DNA from: Syntrophus sp. (in: bacteria)
Lineage (GTDB): Bacteria; Desulfobacterota; Syntrophia; Syntrophales; UBA5619
DNA length: 6,152 nucleotides
Direction: 5' to 3'
Assembly (NCBI GenBank): GCA_013824905.1
Contig: PNOO01000150.1
Span: 1 to 6,152 of the forward strand
Shown here: positions 5,570 through 6,152 of the stretch, piece after piece
Position numbering within the stretch: position 1 is the first letter of the stretch
How the letters are laid out: each line of letters begins with the position of its first letter
The notes under the pieces: generated by a model
What the model was told of the DNA's origin: nothing
Databases searched by the model: none
What the model saw: only the letters and a program-made list of their open reading frames with translations
Position numbers and translations under genes: made by a program

Positions 5570-6152
5570 ATGGAAAACATCCCCCTCATGCTCCTGCTCT
5601 ACGTTGTCGGTGTCGTCGCCGGGATCCTCAACGTGATGGCCGGCGGAGGCTCGGCCATTACCCTGCCGATGCTCATCTTCCTCGGACTGGACAGCCCTCT
5701 TGCCAACGGGACCAACCGCCTGGCCGTCTTCATCCAGTGCATCGCCACGGTCATCTCCTTCAAGCGGGAGAAGTATTCGGATCTGAAGACGAGCATGAGG
5801 CTCGCGGCGTGCGCCCTTCCTGGGGCGGTCCTCGGGGCTGTCGCGGCCGTCAAAATGGACAGCCTCCTTTTTCAAAAGGTGCTCGGGATTTTCATCCTTG
5901 TCATGGTCGTGACGGTCCTCTTCCCCAAATCCGGGAAAAATGAACATCGGACCGGGGAATCGTCGGGCGGATGGCTTATTTATCCGGTCATGCTCGGGAT
6001 CGGGTTTATCGGCGGACTGCACCAGGTGGGGATCGGTTTTTTCATGATCGCGGCTTTGAGACACCTGATGAACATGGACCTCGTCCGTATCAACATGCAC
6101 AAGGCGGCAGTTTTCTTTATTTACACCATCCCCGCAATGGTCGTGTTTGCTG
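5570..6152 (+). CDS. TauE/SafE-family membrane permease (C-terminus beyond window)
   Basis: The open frame from the ATG at 5570 gives 194 residues and runs off the right edge; complete family members are usually about 250-270. It is an inner-membrane protein of the TauE/SafE (DUF81) family, whose members are proposed exporters or importers of small anions, sulfite and sulfoacetate among the studied cases. The first repeat has a helix at about 6-22, the signature NVMAGGGSAITLPMLIFLGL (21-40) and ANGTNR (45-50). Further hydrophobic segments lie at about 51-64, 76-94 and 103-118. A polar loop (119-134) leads to the second repeat with GIGFIGGLHQVGIGFFMI (143-160) and NMHKAAVFF (175-183). A stop codon at 5549-5551 in the same frame excludes an earlier start. 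The ribosome site is poor: AAAGG lies 14 bases upstream. The transported ion cannot be deduced; sulfite or sulfonate export is possible given the family but unproven here. Confidence 0.9.
   Translation, partial: MENIPLMLLLYVVGVVAGILNVMAGGGSAITLPMLIFLGLDSPLANGTNRLAVFIQCIATVISFKREKYSDLKTSMRLAACALPGAVLGAVAAVKMDSLLFQKVLGIFILVMVVTVLFPKSGKNEHRTGESSGGWLIYPVMLGIGFIGGLHQVGIGFFMIAALRHLMNMDLVRINMHKAAVFFIYTIPAMVVFA

Noticed and set aside
5525..6100. A 191-codon minus-strand open frame opposite the TauE-like gene
   Set aside because: The plus strand gives a multi-span membrane protein with the AGGGS and ANGTN motifs; the minus product is a charged, low-complexity shadow.

Overview
This 6.15 kb stretch looks like an ordinary chromosomal region from a GC-rich Gram-negative bacterium. 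It shows Shine-Dalgarno sites, a periplasmic solute-binding protein with a cleavable Sec signal, and sigma70-type promoter motifs. The mix of a TAXI-type TRAP transporter, a CinA homologue and a TauE/SafE-like exporter would fit a Desulfobacterota-like (deltaproteobacterial) or other anaerobic proteobacterial genome. That placement is inference only; no taxonomic marker is present.

Layout: (1) positions 1-641, minus strand, hold the N-terminal 213 residues of a CinA-family protein that runs off the left edge. (2) Positions 642-961 are a divergent intergenic region with one good sigma70-like promoter facing each way and an imperfect direct repeat between them. (3) Positions 962-3934, plus strand, hold a two-gene TRAP transporter cassette: a fused 4TM/12TM permease, then a TAXI solute-binding protein 30 bp downstream. 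(4) Positions 3935-4177 are non-coding and carry a very strong 13-bp-stem hairpin. (5) Positions 4178-4963 encode a classical short-chain dehydrogenase/reductase, probably NAD(H)-dependent. (6) A 97-bp gap with a 10-bp-stem hairpin leads to a small GNAT acetyltransferase (5061-5483). (7) A weak terminator-like hairpin precedes a TauE/SafE-family permease that starts at 5570 and runs off the right edge.

How the genes may work together: the two TRAP genes clearly form one uptake system for an unknown, probably carboxylate-like or other small organic substrate, driven by an ion gradient. The SDR, GNAT and TauE-like genes share the strand, but hairpin-bearing gaps of about 86-240 bp separate them, so a single operon is not shown. 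An SDR and a putative anion exporter beside an organic-acid uptake system allow a catabolic reading: import, oxidation, export of an inorganic or organosulfur anion. The sequence does not prove it.

I found no mobile element, CRISPR array, tRNA, rRNA or toxin-antitoxin module, and nothing that I would call a new biological system. The most useful observations are the start-codon corrections, the divergent promoters and the unusual hairpins.
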